A DNA stretch of 64,000 nucleotides from Streptosporangium album (GTDB lineage: Bacteria; Actinomycetota; Actinomycetes; Streptosporangiales; Streptosporangiaceae), in assembly GCF_014203795.1 (NCBI RefSeq), contig NZ_JACHJU010000002.1:1178001-1242000 (forward strand). The letters run 5' to 3'. How positions within the stretch are numbered: position 1 is the stretch's first letter; each line of letters begins with the position of its first letter. The translations under genes and the position numbers were made by a program. Under the pieces are notes generated by a model. The model was not told the DNA's origin. It searched no databases and saw nothing but the letters and a program-made list of their open reading frames with translations. This document shows positions 44,665-53,697 of the stretch, piece after piece.

Positions 44665-45789
44665 ATGCATCTGCCACGATCGTTGACCCTCGCGTTCATA
44701 CAGATGCACAACAATGGGAGGGTGCTACAGGAGACAGTCGATGAGATCGCCGCCAGACTCGGCGCCTCCGCCACGCTGGAGGATCGGTCGTTCCAGCTCC
44801 TGGCCTATGCCGCGCAGAGCGGTGACATCGACGTGGTGCGCCGGGAGTCGATCCTGCGCCGCCGTGCGACGGAGGAGGTACGGGCCTACTTCGAGGGCTA
44901 CGGCATCGCGACCGCGCGCGGCCCGGTCCGCATCCCCGCGGACGCCGAGCTGGGGGTGCTCGCCCGCGTGTGCGTGCCGCTGCGGCATCAGGAGGTGACC
45001 TACGGCTACCTGTGGCTGCTGGATGACGGCACCCTCACCGCCGGCGCGCTCGCCTCGGTGGCGGATCTGGTCTCCCGGGCCGCCGCGGCGCTCGCCCAGG
45101 AGGCCCGCCGCCGCCAGGACCTGGGCAGGAACCTGCGAGAGCTGTTCTCCTCCGACGCCGACGAGCGCTCCTGGGCGGTCTCCCAGCTCGACGTGCGCGG
45201 CCCGGTGACGGCGATCGCCGTCCGGAGCTCGCTGGACCGGGTGGCCGCGCTCTGGACGCTCCCGCGCGGCGTGCTCGCCGACCCCGGCCTCCTGGTCCGG
45301 GGGGAGCCCTTGGTGGCGCTGCTCGTCCCGGCGGGCCAGGCCGACGAGATGGCCGGCCGTATCCAGGCGATGTACGGCACGGCCGCCGGGATCGGTGACG
45401 CCCGAGCCGATCCCGCGCAGGCCTGGCGGAGCTGGCGGGAGGCCGTGCAGGCACTCAGGGTGGCCGGTAAGGTGCCTGCGCTCGCGCCCGTCGCGGCCTG
45501 GTCAGGCCTGGGCGTCTACCGGACGCTCGCCCGGCTGCCGGCGGCCGACCTGCGCGAGCTGGCCGGGGAGACCGGGCGGCTGGCCGAGGACACGGAACTG
45601 GTCAGGACCGTGGAGGGCTACCTCGACCACGCCGGCCACGTTCAGGAGGCCGCGGCGGCGCTCGGCGTGCACCGTCAGACGCTCTACTACCGGCTGGGCA
45701 AGGCCGAGCGGCTCACCGGCCGTGATCTGGCCGACGGTGAGGACCGGTTGCTGGTCCACCTCAGCCTCAAGGCGGCCCGCCTGCTTTAG
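44665..45789 (+). CDS. PucR/CdaR-type regulator of the proline operon
   Basis: A 374-residue regulator. The N-terminal GAF-like sensor region (VDEIAARLGASATLEDRSFQ, VRVCVPLRHQEVTYGYLWLL-like) is followed by a GGDEF-like middle and a C-terminal PucR helix-turn-helix (YLDHAGHVQEAAAALGVHRQ, TLYYRLGKAERLTGRDL). Such proteins activate proline catabolism in actinobacteria. Divergence from putB-pruA supports that role. The ATG at 44665 is used; the ATG at 44704 (MHNNGRVLQ) is an alternative. Confidence 0.88.
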   Translation: MHLPRSLTLAFIQMHNNGRVLQETVDEIAARLGASATLEDRSFQLLAYAAQSGDIDVVRRESILRRRATEEVRAYFEGYGIATARGPVRIPADAELGVLARVCVPLRHQEVTYGYLWLLDDGTLTAGALASVADLVSRAAAALAQEARRRQDLGRNLRELFSSDADERSWAVSQLDVRGPVTAIAVRSSLDRVAALWTLPRGVLADPGLLVRGEPLVALLVPAGQADEMAGRIQAMYGTAAGIGDARADPAQAWRSWREAVQALRVAGKVPALAPVAAWSGLGVYRTLARLPAADLRELAGETGRLAEDTELVRTVEGYLDHAGHVQEAAAALGVHRQTLYYRLGKAERLTGRDLADGEDRLLVHLSLKAARLL

Positions 45790-45879
45790 GGACTCGCGAC
45801 CGCACAGTGCCCCGGCCGTCCTCATGCCTTCCTGGGGGTGTCTCACGGGCCGGAACTCCGGCCTGCGGGCTGCCAGGAG

Positions 45880-46497
45880 TCACCCGTCGAGCGCGCGCAG
45901 GAGGTGCCGCCGGGCGGCGGCGTCGCCGGGACCTCCGCGTTCGGCCAGTTGCCCGGCGATGTGCCGCCGGTGCGGCTCGTCGGCGTTGCCGCCGTACTTG
46001 AACTTGCCGCTGACCCGCTCAATCCTCAGGCGGAGGCCCTGGATGCCGGGCAGGAGCCGTGCGTGCTCGGCCGGATCCGCCAGATCGCCGTCGACCTCCA
46101 GGCGGGCGATCTGCGCCCGGAGGATCTCCGCCTTTCCGTCGGGGTCGGTGACCACCTCGGCGCGGCAGACGAGCTGGACCGCGGCGTAGTAGGTGGTCGG
46201 GACACCCATGCGGGGATCCTCCACACCGGGCAGGGCCTTCCACGCTCCGGGGACGTATGCCCAGTCTCCCGCGAGGGAGAGCAGCACGGTGGGGTTCTCC
46301 TTCATGGCGGTCCAGATCGGGTTGGGCCTGGCCAGGTGGAGCAGGATCGTGCGGTCGTCGGCCAGCACGAACTGGGTGGGCACCACGACGGGGATCTCGC
46401 GGTCTCTTCCGGCGGCGATCAGGTGACCGAACTCGTTCGCCCGGACGAAGTCCAGTGCCTCGTCCTCGGTCGTGGAATCCCACGGATGAATCAACAT
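45880..46497 (-). CDS. PaiB-type FMN-binding protein
   Basis: A 205-residue protein of the FMN-binding split-barrel family. It has LIHPWDSTTEDEALDFVRAN, FGHLIAAGRDREIPVVVPTQ, LLHLARPNPIWTAMKENPTV and WKALPGVEDPRMGVPTTYYA. The LRIERVSGKFKYGGNADEPH end is typical of PaiB-like proteins, once linked to sporulation control and possibly flavin redox enzymes. It faces the PucR gene end to end. Confidence 0.85.
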   Translation of the reverse strand: MLIHPWDSTTEDEALDFVRANEFGHLIAAGRDREIPVVVPTQFVLADDRTILLHLARPNPIWTAMKENPTVLLSLAGDWAYVPGAWKALPGVEDPRMGVPTTYYAAVQLVCRAEVVTDPDGKAEILRAQIARLEVDGDLADPAEHARLLPGIQGLRLRIERVSGKFKYGGNADEPHRRHIAGQLAERGGPGDAAARRHLLRALDG

Positions 46498-46603
46498 GCG
46501 GTTAAATGTATGTGTATTCGATCGCTGTCATCAAGCCGATTTCCGCCCGGGGGCCAGACGGAGACCGGGGCCCCGAATGGGGGCCCCGGTAGGCGATGTC
46601 AGG

Positions 46604-47755
46604 TCAGTGCTGCGTGGCGAGCGCGTGCTCGTAGACCTGGACGAACTCCTGACCGATCCGCTCCCAGGAGTAGCGAGACCGGGCGCGGTCGGCGCCGGCG
46701 AAGCCGATCGAGGTGCGCCGGGTCGGGTCGGCGAGCAGCTCGCGGATGAGCCGGGAGGTCTGCGCGGGGCGGTCGGCCGGCACCAGCAGGCCGGTTACCC
46801 CGTCCACGATGGAGTCGAGGTGCGCGCCCACCGCCGAGGCGATGACGGGCACGCCGCACGCCATGGCCTCCAGCGCGACGACGCCGGTCGCGGCCTCGTG
46901 GGGCAGCGAGAGGACCAGGTCGGCGCTGCGCATCAGCTTGGCCACCGAGGTGTGGGGGATCTGGCCGAGCATGGTGATCCGGTCCTCCACACCGACTTCC
47001 TTGGCCAGCAGCATGACGCGGTGCGCCTCGGCGTCGTGGGCGAGGTCTCCTGTCTCCGGTCCGCCGGCGATGAACAGCTCGGCGTCGGGAATGCCCTCCA
47101 GCGCGCGGACGGCGGTGTGGACGCCCCTGTCCTGGGTCAGCGGTCCGACGTGGAGCAGTCGCGGCCGCGTGCCGCGCGCCGCGGCCGGCCCCTGGCGCCG
47201 GAAACGCTCGATGTCGATGCCGCACGGGATCACGGAGATGTTGCGGCGCGGCACGCCCAGCCGGATCAGCGAGGACTCCTCGTCCCCGCACCCGGCGATC
47301 ACCGCGCTGGCGCGGCGGCCGATCGCGCGCTGCACCCGGACCTTCTTGGCGTCGCGGCTCTGCCCGCTGCCGAAGCTCTGGGTGACCGGCACGCCGAGGC
47401 CGTCGGCCCCCGCGATGGCGGCCAGCCCGCCGGTCCAGGAGTGGGCGTGGATGACGTCGGGCCGGTCCTGCCTCCAGCGGTGCATCAGCTGGTCGCCGAG
47501 GGCGGAGATGTAGGGGAGCACGCTCTCCTCCGGAAGGTCGCGCGCGGGGCCGACGGGCAGATTCTCCAGGGTGACACCCTGGGACACCCGGACCCGCGGC
47601 TTGTCCGAGTCGGAGTGCCTGCGGGCGTAGATGGTGACCTTGTGCTCCCGGCCCAGCTCGCGGGCGATGGCGAGAAGGTGGGCCCGCTGGGCGGCGATGT
47701 CAGACACGCTCTGCGAGAAGGACAGAGTGTCAGAAGAGACGAATGCAATGTTCAC
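46604..47755 (-). CDS. Glycosyltransferase family 4 protein
   Basis: A 383-residue GT-B glycosyltransferase. The N-terminal half contains FSQSVSDIAAQRAHLLAIAR and DVIHAHSWTGGLAAI. The C-terminal half has LLHVGPLTQDRGVHTAVRAL, ITMLGQIPHTSVAKLMRSAD and LPHEAATGVVALEAMACGVP with the ExxxxxxxE donor-binding motif. No membrane segment is seen. The gene stands alone, so the acceptor is unknown. Confidence 0.9.
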   Translation of the reverse strand: MNIAFVSSDTLSFSQSVSDIAAQRAHLLAIARELGREHKVTIYARRHSDSDKPRVRVSQGVTLENLPVGPARDLPEESVLPYISALGDQLMHRWRQDRPDVIHAHSWTGGLAAIAGADGLGVPVTQSFGSGQSRDAKKVRVQRAIGRRASAVIAGCGDEESSLIRLGVPRRNISVIPCGIDIERFRRQGPAAARGTRPRLLHVGPLTQDRGVHTAVRALEGIPDAELFIAGGPETGDLAHDAEAHRVMLLAKEVGVEDRITMLGQIPHTSVAKLMRSADLVLSLPHEAATGVVALEAMACGVPVIASAVGAHLDSIVDGVTGLLVPADRPAQTSRLIRELLADPTRRTSIGFAGADRARSRYSWERIGQEFVQVYEHALATQH

Positions 47756-47872
47756 GGCACACCTCTGGGAGGAGATAGGCTAAGAAGCCTGTGATTCCTT
47801 CAGGGGTGCCTGCGTCTTAGGCACACATCTGTATGAGCAAAACCATACCCGGATTCCCCGCGAAGGTAAACT

Positions 47873-48856
47873 TCAGTATTTGCGGCTCTGCCGCATCTCC
47901 TCCGCGCGTGCGCTGGGCACATGGAGCTGGACCGCGCATCCGTCCAGGTCATGGTGGATGTCCAGCCGGTCGCACAGCTGCCGGGCGATCCACAGCTCGT
48001 CGCCCGGCCCCGCCATGGAGCCCGGCGGGAGGAAACCGGCGACGGGGTTGGCGATGCCGCCGCCCCGGCGGTGGAGGTGGCAGGTGATCGCGCCCAACCG
48101 TGCCCACACCTGGACGGTGACGGGCAGCTCCAGCAGCTCGGCGACCTTGCCCGCGGCGACTGAGAGCAGGGTCGCCCGATCCTGGCTGAGCCCCAGCAGG
48201 GAAGCCTGGCCGGTGACGAACTGGCGCAGCGCCGGAAAGGTCTCCGCCAAGGCGCTCCGCACGTCCTGCGGGGGCGCGAGGAGCGGAGCGGAGTCGCACT
48301 CGCGGATGAAGTCCACCGGATCGGTGTACTCCGCGCTGGCCACCGCGGTACGGCCGTCCGCCGACGTCGTCGGGTGGGTCCGCCGTGCGGCCGTCACCAC
48401 ATCCGGATTAAGGATCCGTGCGTCGTAGGGGCAGATCATCCACACGTTGGTCTCGCTGAGCAGCAGGTTCAGGCTTGACTCCATGCGCTGCCAGGCCCGG
48501 GTCTCGTGAACCGCCCGGCCGGTCCACACCGGCTCGGCGATGACCCGGACATGCCCGTCGCCCCGCGTCTCCAGGCCGCGTCGCCGCCAGTAGCGGTGGA
48601 AGGCGGTGGTACGTTCCACCGTCCGGCGGCCCAGAAAGCCACTCTCCGCGTAGTCCACCTGAAGGCCGTCCCGGCCCAGGGCGCCCCCGAGGAGATCGAG
48701 GTTGGCCGAGGTCGTCGCGACCATCACCGGGTCGCCCTTGGCGAGCCCGTCCCGGACGAACGGCAGTGCCATCGCCAGAAACCGCTGATCGGAGTCGTAG
48801 ACCGCCGCCTGGTGAAGGGAGGTCGCGGAGGAGCGCCGATTCAGGGCCACTGTCAT
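47873..48856 (-). CDS. MEDS-domain anti-sigma factor-like sensor
   Basis: About 327 residues. The N-terminal ~170 residues form a MEDS domain (HQAAVYDSDQRFLAMALPFV, KGDPVMVATTSANLDLLGGA), a RecA-like sensory domain found with stress regulators. The C-terminal ~110 residues are a HATPase-like RsbA-type region (LRQFVTGQASLLGLSQDRAT, PGDELWIARQLCDRLDIHHD). It probably modulates the partner-switching system encoded beside it. The start at 48856 directly follows AAGG; an upstream frame to 48910 exists. Confidence 0.8.
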   Translation of the reverse strand: MTVALNRRSSATSLHQAAVYDSDQRFLAMALPFVRDGLAKGDPVMVATTSANLDLLGGALGRDGLQVDYAESGFLGRRTVERTTAFHRYWRRRGLETRGDGHVRVIAEPVWTGRAVHETRAWQRMESSLNLLLSETNVWMICPYDARILNPDVVTAARRTHPTTSADGRTAVASAEYTDPVDFIRECDSAPLLAPPQDVRSALAETFPALRQFVTGQASLLGLSQDRATLLSVAAGKVAELLELPVTVQVWARLGAITCHLHRRGGGIANPVAGFLPPGSMAGPGDELWIARQLCDRLDIHHDLDGCAVQLHVPSARAEEMRQSRKY

Positions 48857-48952
48857 CCTTCGTCCTGTTCCGCTGGACACGAGCACACGCCCTCGCCGGA
48901 CACGGCACACGTAGCGTGACAGGGCCGCGAGGGCGGCGGCACGACCGCCAAG

Positions 48953-50812
48953 CTATACGACATGCAGAGCGAGTATCACGATCTCGTCCCATACTCGTCC
49001 ACCGGAAAACGCGTGCCGGTCCTCCTCCACGGTTTTGACCACCGTCGCGGGCGACTGCGCCACGCAGCGTGCCAGCACGTCCGCCAGACGGTTCTCGCCG
49101 TACGGCTCGCCCTGCTCGTTCTGCGAGGCGACCAGCCCGTCCGAGTAGAAGACCAGGGTCTGGCCCGAGGTCAGCGTGAGCTCCTCGGTGAACATCTCGG
49201 CCTCGGAGGCGATGCCGAGCGGCACGCCGCCGCCGGCGGTGAACCTCACCCTGCCGTCGGGCTGCAGGAGCGCCGCGGGATGGTGCCCCGCGCTGGCCAG
49301 CCTGATCTTGCGTCCCCGGACGAATCCGGCCACCGCCATCACGAACATGCCGCTGTTCTGCGCGGTCAGCGCGTGATTCAGCTTGCGCAGCGCCTCGCCC
49401 GGATCGGACTCCCAGACGCTGATGACGCGCAGCCCGTTGCGGACCATGGCGCTGATCGAGGCGGCCTCCTCGCCCTTGCCCGCGGCACCCCCGAGGGCGA
49501 ATCCCCACCCGTCCCGCACGGGGAAGACGTCGTAGAACTCGGCTCCGACCGGGCTGGAACCCGCGTGGTAGATCGCCGCCGCCTCGAACCCGGGGATGTC
49601 GGGCAGGCTCCGCGGCACCACGCTGGTGCGCAGCGCGTCAGCGGCCTGGGAACGCGTCTGGAAGCCGCGCCGGGCACGCAGGGCGAGCCCGAGGTGGGCG
49701 CCGATCTCCTCCATCAGGCCGAGGTCGGCGAGGGAGAACGGCTTGCGGTCGCGTAGCCGCACGAGAGTGAGGGCGCCCAGCGCGCCCGACTCACCCTGGA
49801 TCGGCACGATCAGCACCGAGGCGGCGCCCATGACCCGGAGCAGCGGCGGCCCGCCGGGAACCTCGCCGAGCAGCGTCTCCTCCTCCAGCATCTCGTGGAG
49901 CACGCCCGACCCGCCGGTCAGCACGCGGGCGACGGCCGGTGCGGCCAGGGGGGTCATCTCCTCGATCACACGGACCAGATTGGTCACCGGCTTGTCACCC
50001 GGGCCCAGCACGCAGGCCCGCCGGGGCACGCCGTCCCGGATCACGTCGGCGATCACCCAGTCGGCGCTCTCGGCCGCCAGCAGCCGGGCGGCCCGGGTGA
50101 CGGTCACCGGCTGGCGCAAACTCTCCTCGTCCAGCAGCAGGCGGGTCATGCGGGCCAGCAGTTCCTGGCGCCGCGCCGCGGCCATGACCAGGGAGGCGTC
50201 CGACCGGTCGACCGGTCCTGAGCTCGCCCCGGCCACCTGAGCCTCCAGCGGGAGGATCACGATGGCCGTCATCTCCTGCGGCTCGCCCGGCATCGTCAGC
50301 CGGGTGACCGCGAGCTGCACCGTGTGGGCACGGCCCTGGTGGGCCAGCCGAGTCTGGAACGTCGTGGTCTGGCCGCCCTGCTGCACGGCCGTCAGGTGTG
50401 AGCGGAACGCCGCGCGCCGGGAGACGTCGACGAGCAGCGGGAACGAGCGGCCGATCAGGTAGCCGGCCGGGCTGCCCAGCATCTGGGAGGTCTCCAGGCT
50501 GATACGCCTGACCACACCGGAGGCGTCCAGCACCACAACGGGGACGGGAAAGGTCCGGAACACCTGCCGCAGGAGTTTGAGCTCCCGCTGCGAACCGCTC
50601 TCCCGCTCACCGGACCGCTTGGGCGTCTTACGCAGCTCACGCAGGGACGCGTCGAGCAGTTCGCGGGCGGTGTCGAGCTCTGCCAGCGCCGCGTCGAGTG
50701 TGGACCGGGGGTCCGCGGGGTAGGCGGACCTCGCCTCGCACAGGGAGGAGACCCTGGTCGTGAGCGCGTCCAGCGCTTGCTCCAGGGCCTGGAGGCCAAT
50801 GGCGTCGGTCAA
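48953..50812 (-). CDS. PP2C (SpoIIE-type) phosphatase with PAS and GAF domains
   Basis: A 619-residue signalling phosphatase. An N-terminal coiled coil is followed by a PAS domain (FRTFPVPVVVLDASGVVRRI), a GAF domain (residues ~225-390, VLIVPIQGESGALGALTLVR) and a PP2C core with SSPVGAEFYDVF, GWGFALGGAAGKGEEAASIS and LVFYSDGLVASQNEQGEPYG. It should dephosphorylate STAS antagonists such as the one at 51716. The start is TTG at 50812 with GAGGA upstream. Confidence 0.9.
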   Translation of the reverse strand: MTDAIGLQALEQALDALTTRVSSLCEARSAYPADPRSTLDAALAELDTARELLDASLRELRKTPKRSGERESGSQRELKLLRQVFRTFPVPVVVLDASGVVRRISLETSQMLGSPAGYLIGRSFPLLVDVSRRAAFRSHLTAVQQGGQTTTFQTRLAHQGRAHTVQLAVTRLTMPGEPQEMTAIVILPLEAQVAGASSGPVDRSDASLVMAAARRQELLARMTRLLLDEESLRQPVTVTRAARLLAAESADWVIADVIRDGVPRRACVLGPGDKPVTNLVRVIEEMTPLAAPAVARVLTGGSGVLHEMLEEETLLGEVPGGPPLLRVMGAASVLIVPIQGESGALGALTLVRLRDRKPFSLADLGLMEEIGAHLGLALRARRGFQTRSQAADALRTSVVPRSLPDIPGFEAAAIYHAGSSPVGAEFYDVFPVRDGWGFALGGAAGKGEEAASISAMVRNGLRVISVWESDPGEALRKLNHALTAQNSGMFVMAVAGFVRGRKIRLASAGHHPAALLQPDGRVRFTAGGGVPLGIASEAEMFTEELTLTSGQTLVFYSDGLVASQNEQGEPYGENRLADVLARCVAQSPATVVKTVEEDRHAFSGGRVWDEIVILALHVV

Positions 50813-50938
50813 TGTCCGTCCTCGTCAGCGGCCGGGGTAAGGCTGGTCCCGCCGTAGACGGTACGCCACCCGGTGGATCGAATCGATGCGTGGTCAGATA
50901 GTGATTAAGTTAGCGAAATCAGAAAGGGGTTTCCTGAC

Positions 50939-51655
50939 ATGGAGATGGTCACTCCCGTTCTCGCCCGGGATCTCGCGGCGCTCGGCAGGGTCGGCGAGGA
51001 GACATCGAGCGAGAGCGTGCTGCGTGACCTCACCACCACGCTCGCGGGCGACGTGCCAGGCTGTGCGGGCGGCTCCGCCGAGCTCTGGCGCGATGAGCGG
51101 CTGGTCGTCTCCGCCTCGCACAGCGAGCTCATCGTGCTCGTCGACAGCGAGGGCGACCTGGGGGAGGGGCCCTCCACCGAGGCCCGTGCCACCGGCCACC
51201 CCGTGATCGTCCAGGATGTGCTGCACGAGTCCCGCTGGCCGGGCTATATCGGTATGGCGGTCCGCTGCGGGATCCGCTCGGTCCTGGCCATGCCGATCAC
51301 CGTCGAGCGCGCCGTCCTGGTCCTCGGGCTGTACGGCGTGCGTCCCGGCGCATTCGCGGCCCGGAACGTCCCCCCGCTGGCCGACATGCTGGCCGAGCAG
51401 GTGACCGTGGCACTGGCCAACATGTGGGACTACGACGAGGTCAGGACCGACGCCGCCCAGATGCAGGAGGCGCTGGCCGGCAGGGCGATCATCGACCAGG
51501 CCAAGGGCATCATCATGAAGTCCAGCGGCTGCTCGGCCGAGGCCGCCTTCGACGAGCTGCGCAGGGTTTCCCAGCATCATCAGGTGAAGGTAGCCGATCT
51601 GGCCCGGCTGCTGGTGGACGAACACCAGCGCAACCAGGGCGGGAAAACCGGCTGA
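50939..51655 (+). CDS. GAF-ANTAR domain RNA-binding regulator
   Basis: A 238-residue protein. A GAF domain (VIVQDVLHESRWPGYIGMAV, CGIRSVLAMPITVERAVLVL) is followed by the ANTAR RNA-binding domain (AGRAIIDQAKGIIMKSSGCS, AEAAFDELRRVSQHHQ). ANTAR proteins act as antiterminators on paired hairpins. It is divergent from the phosphatase gene, so it may sense the same signal. Confidence 0.9.
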   Translation: MEMVTPVLARDLAALGRVGEETSSESVLRDLTTTLAGDVPGCAGGSAELWRDERLVVSASHSELIVLVDSEGDLGEGPSTEARATGHPVIVQDVLHESRWPGYIGMAVRCGIRSVLAMPITVERAVLVLGLYGVRPGAFAARNVPPLADMLAEQVTVALANMWDYDEVRTDAAQMQEALAGRAIIDQAKGIIMKSSGCSAEAAFDELRRVSQHHQVKVADLARLLVDEHQRNQGGKTG

Positions 51656-51715
51656 GGGCGCGTCGCCGAGCCCGTGGAACCGTGCCCGGGGGCTGTGACG
51701 CGGGAGAGGGGCCGG

Positions 51716-52087
51716 CTAGCCGAAGGCGGCGAGGGCGTCTTCGATCGTGTCGTAGAGCGGCAACCGCTGGGCGAGGCCGGTGATCCACATCACCTTGGTC
51801 TTGGCGTATTCCACCCCGATGAGGGCGAACTTCGCGTCGGCGTTGGCGCTGAGCTGCCAGTGATGGACGATGAGCCCCAGCGCGCGGGAGTCCATGAAGG
51901 CCACCCCGCCCAGGTCCAGTGCCATGTCGGGGCCGTGCTCGTCCATCTCGGCCGCCAGGTAGTCGGCGAACTGGTCCCTGGTCGTCGCGTCCAGCAGGCC
52001 CGTCACCCGGACCACGTTGATCCCACCCACCAGCGCCGACGTCAGAGTCAGCGCCGCCGCTCTCTCGCCGTTCTCCGACACCGTCAC
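51716..52087 (-). CDS. STAS-domain anti-sigma factor antagonist
   Basis: A 123-residue STAS protein. VVRVTGLLDATTRDQFADYL and MALDLGGVAFMDSRALGLIV hold the fold and the phosphorylatable Ser in the DSRALG segment. It binds anti-sigma factors to free sigma. It is next to the sigma and HATPase genes, divergent from the sigma. Confidence 0.9.
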   Translation of the reverse strand: MTVSENGERAAALTLTSALVGGINVVRVTGLLDATTRDQFADYLAAEMDEHGPDMALDLGGVAFMDSRALGLIVHHWQLSANADAKFALIGVEYAKTKVMWITGLAQRLPLYDTIEDALAAFG

Positions 52088-52280
52088 CCAGGTCCTCCTC
52101 GACGTCTGATTAGCAACCCTACTGTTACCTGGGGGCGAGCAATACTCCCGGAATCGGGGTAGTACTAGAACCGAGGTCCAGCAGAGGGCCTCGCCTCGAA
52201 AATTGGTCGAGGCGATGCCGTCTGCCCGGATGCTGTTCCATGCTGGCGGCGCCGTCCGACAGTCATACCAGGGAGCAGCA

Positions 52281-53057
52281 ATGTCTGTTCAGGCCCTCGA
52301 ACTCGCCGACATGACCGCCGAGGAACTCCTCGCCGAGATGGTTCTGCCCGAGGTCTCCGATTACCGCGCCGAGCGTCTGCGCGAGCGGATCGTCGAGATG
52401 CACCGGACCCTCGCCATGGAGATCGCCCGTCGCTACCGCTACCGGGGCGAGCCGCTGGAGGACCTCCTCCAGGCAGCCTATGTCGGGCTGATGAAAGCCA
52501 TCAACGGATTCGACCCCACCCTCGGCCACGCATTCCGGGGCTATGCCGTGGTCACCATGACCGGTGAGGTCAAGCGTCACTTCCGTGACCGCACCTGGGC
52601 CATCCGGGTCCCCCGCGTCTACCAGGAGCGCAGGGCCGAGCTGAACCGGCTGGTCGCCGATCTCAGCCAGGACCTCGGCCGCGCGCCGACGGTCGCCGAG
52701 CTCGCCGTCAAGATGAACATCTCCGAAGAGGACGTCCTGCTCACCCTCGACGCCTCGGCCGCCTACAGTGCGCTCTCGCTCGACGCGCCGCTCGGCGCCG
52801 ACGACGACGCGGCCGCGCTGGGCGACGTCATCCCCGACGAGGACGACGCCCTGGGCGTGCTCGTGGACCGCGAGGCGGTCAAGCCGCTGATCGACAAGCT
52901 GCCGGCGCGCGAGAAGAACATCCTGCTCCTGCGTTTCTTCGGCAACATGACCCAGGCCGAGATCGCAGCCGAGTTCGGAATCTCACAGATGCACGTATCC
53001 CGTATCCTGCGGAAGGTGCTGGACCGGCTCCGTGCGGAACTCGTGGCCGAATGCTGA
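52281..53057 (+). CDS. SigB/SigF-family RNA polymerase sigma factor
   Basis: A 258-residue sigma factor with regions 2 (YRGEPLEDLLQAAYVGLMKA, FRGYAVVTMTGEVKRHFRDR), 3 (LGRAPTVAELAVKMNISEED) and 4 (MTQAEIAAEFGISQMHVSRI). The SigB/F/G group directs general stress or sporulation genes and is controlled by HATPase anti-sigma factors. GGGAG lies 8 bases before the ATG at 52281; the longer frame from 52203 lacks a site. Stop overlaps the HATPase open frame. Confidence 0.93.
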   Translation: MSVQALELADMTAEELLAEMVLPEVSDYRAERLRERIVEMHRTLAMEIARRYRYRGEPLEDLLQAAYVGLMKAINGFDPTLGHAFRGYAVVTMTGEVKRHFRDRTWAIRVPRVYQERRAELNRLVADLSQDLGRAPTVAELAVKMNISEEDVLLTLDASAAYSALSLDAPLGADDDAAALGDVIPDEDDALGVLVDREAVKPLIDKLPAREKNILLLRFFGNMTQAEIAAEFGISQMHVSRILRKVLDRLRAELVAEC

Positions 53058-53176
53058 ATACACCGGTCCTCACTGGGCACCCCAGTCGGCGACGGCAGGA
53101 GGGGCAGAGGGCGCGTTTGAATGACCTCCAGACGCCGAGGGCGGCGGTGCGATGGGACATAGGAGGCGGATCTCGC

Positions 53177-53632
53177 GTGAACGAGGACGGTGTTCGTCCG
53201 GCTCGTTTCCTGGCGAGCGGCGACCGTTCTCTGCCGATCCCCGCCGGAGCGGCCGTGGCGGAGCTCGCCTTCTGCCTCCCCGACCTGCCCGACGTACGTG
53301 ATTTCGCCGCCGTCTGGGCCGTGCGAGGCGGGATGGCCCCCGAGAGCCTGACCGACTTCCTGGTGGCGGTGAACGAGGTCGCCACCAACGCCGTCACCCA
53401 CGGCCACACCAGCGCCAAGGCCGTGTTACGGATATGGGCCGTCGGCCGCAACCTGGTCGTGGAGATCCATGACCAGGGACGGTGGACCCCCGCCGAGATC
53501 CCCGGCCAGACGCCGCCCGCGCCCTATGCCACCAGCGGCATGGGGCTCTGGGTGGCCCGGATGATCAGTTCGGACATCACGGTCGAGACCGGGGCCGCGG
53601 GAACGTTCATCACCATGTTCTTCAAAGTCTGA
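53177..53632 (+). CDS. HATPase anti-sigma factor (RsbW-like)
   Basis: A protein of about 151 residues with the GHKL/HATPase_c_2 fold: FLVAVNEVATNAVTHGH (N-box Glu/Asn), VVEIHDQGRW (G1 Asp) and GMGLWVARMI (G2). It binds and phosphorylates antagonists in partner switching and sits right behind the sigma gene. AGGAGG (53161-53166) favours GTG at 53177. The open frame extends to an ATG at 53051 overlapping the sigma stop, which is the alternative. Confidence 0.88.
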   Translation: MNEDGVRPARFLASGDRSLPIPAGAAVAELAFCLPDLPDVRDFAAVWAVRGGMAPESLTDFLVAVNEVATNAVTHGHTSAKAVLRIWAVGRNLVVEIHDQGRWTPAEIPGQTPPAPYATSGMGLWVARMISSDITVETGAAGTFITMFFKV

Positions 53633-53654
53633 ACCAGCTTCTTCGGACATAGCG

Positions 53655-53684
53655 CCCATAAAGGTCCTATCTGCCTTTTATGGG
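53655..53684. terminator. Hairpin between the HATPase and NADH dehydrogenase genes
   Basis: CCCATAAAGG (53655-53664) pairs with CCTTTTATGGG (53674-53684). It may stop transcription of the anti-sigma gene. It also covers an in-frame ATG at 53680, favouring the ATG at 53698 as start. Confidence 0.5.
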
Positions 53685-53697
53685 TACGAGCCGGTTT

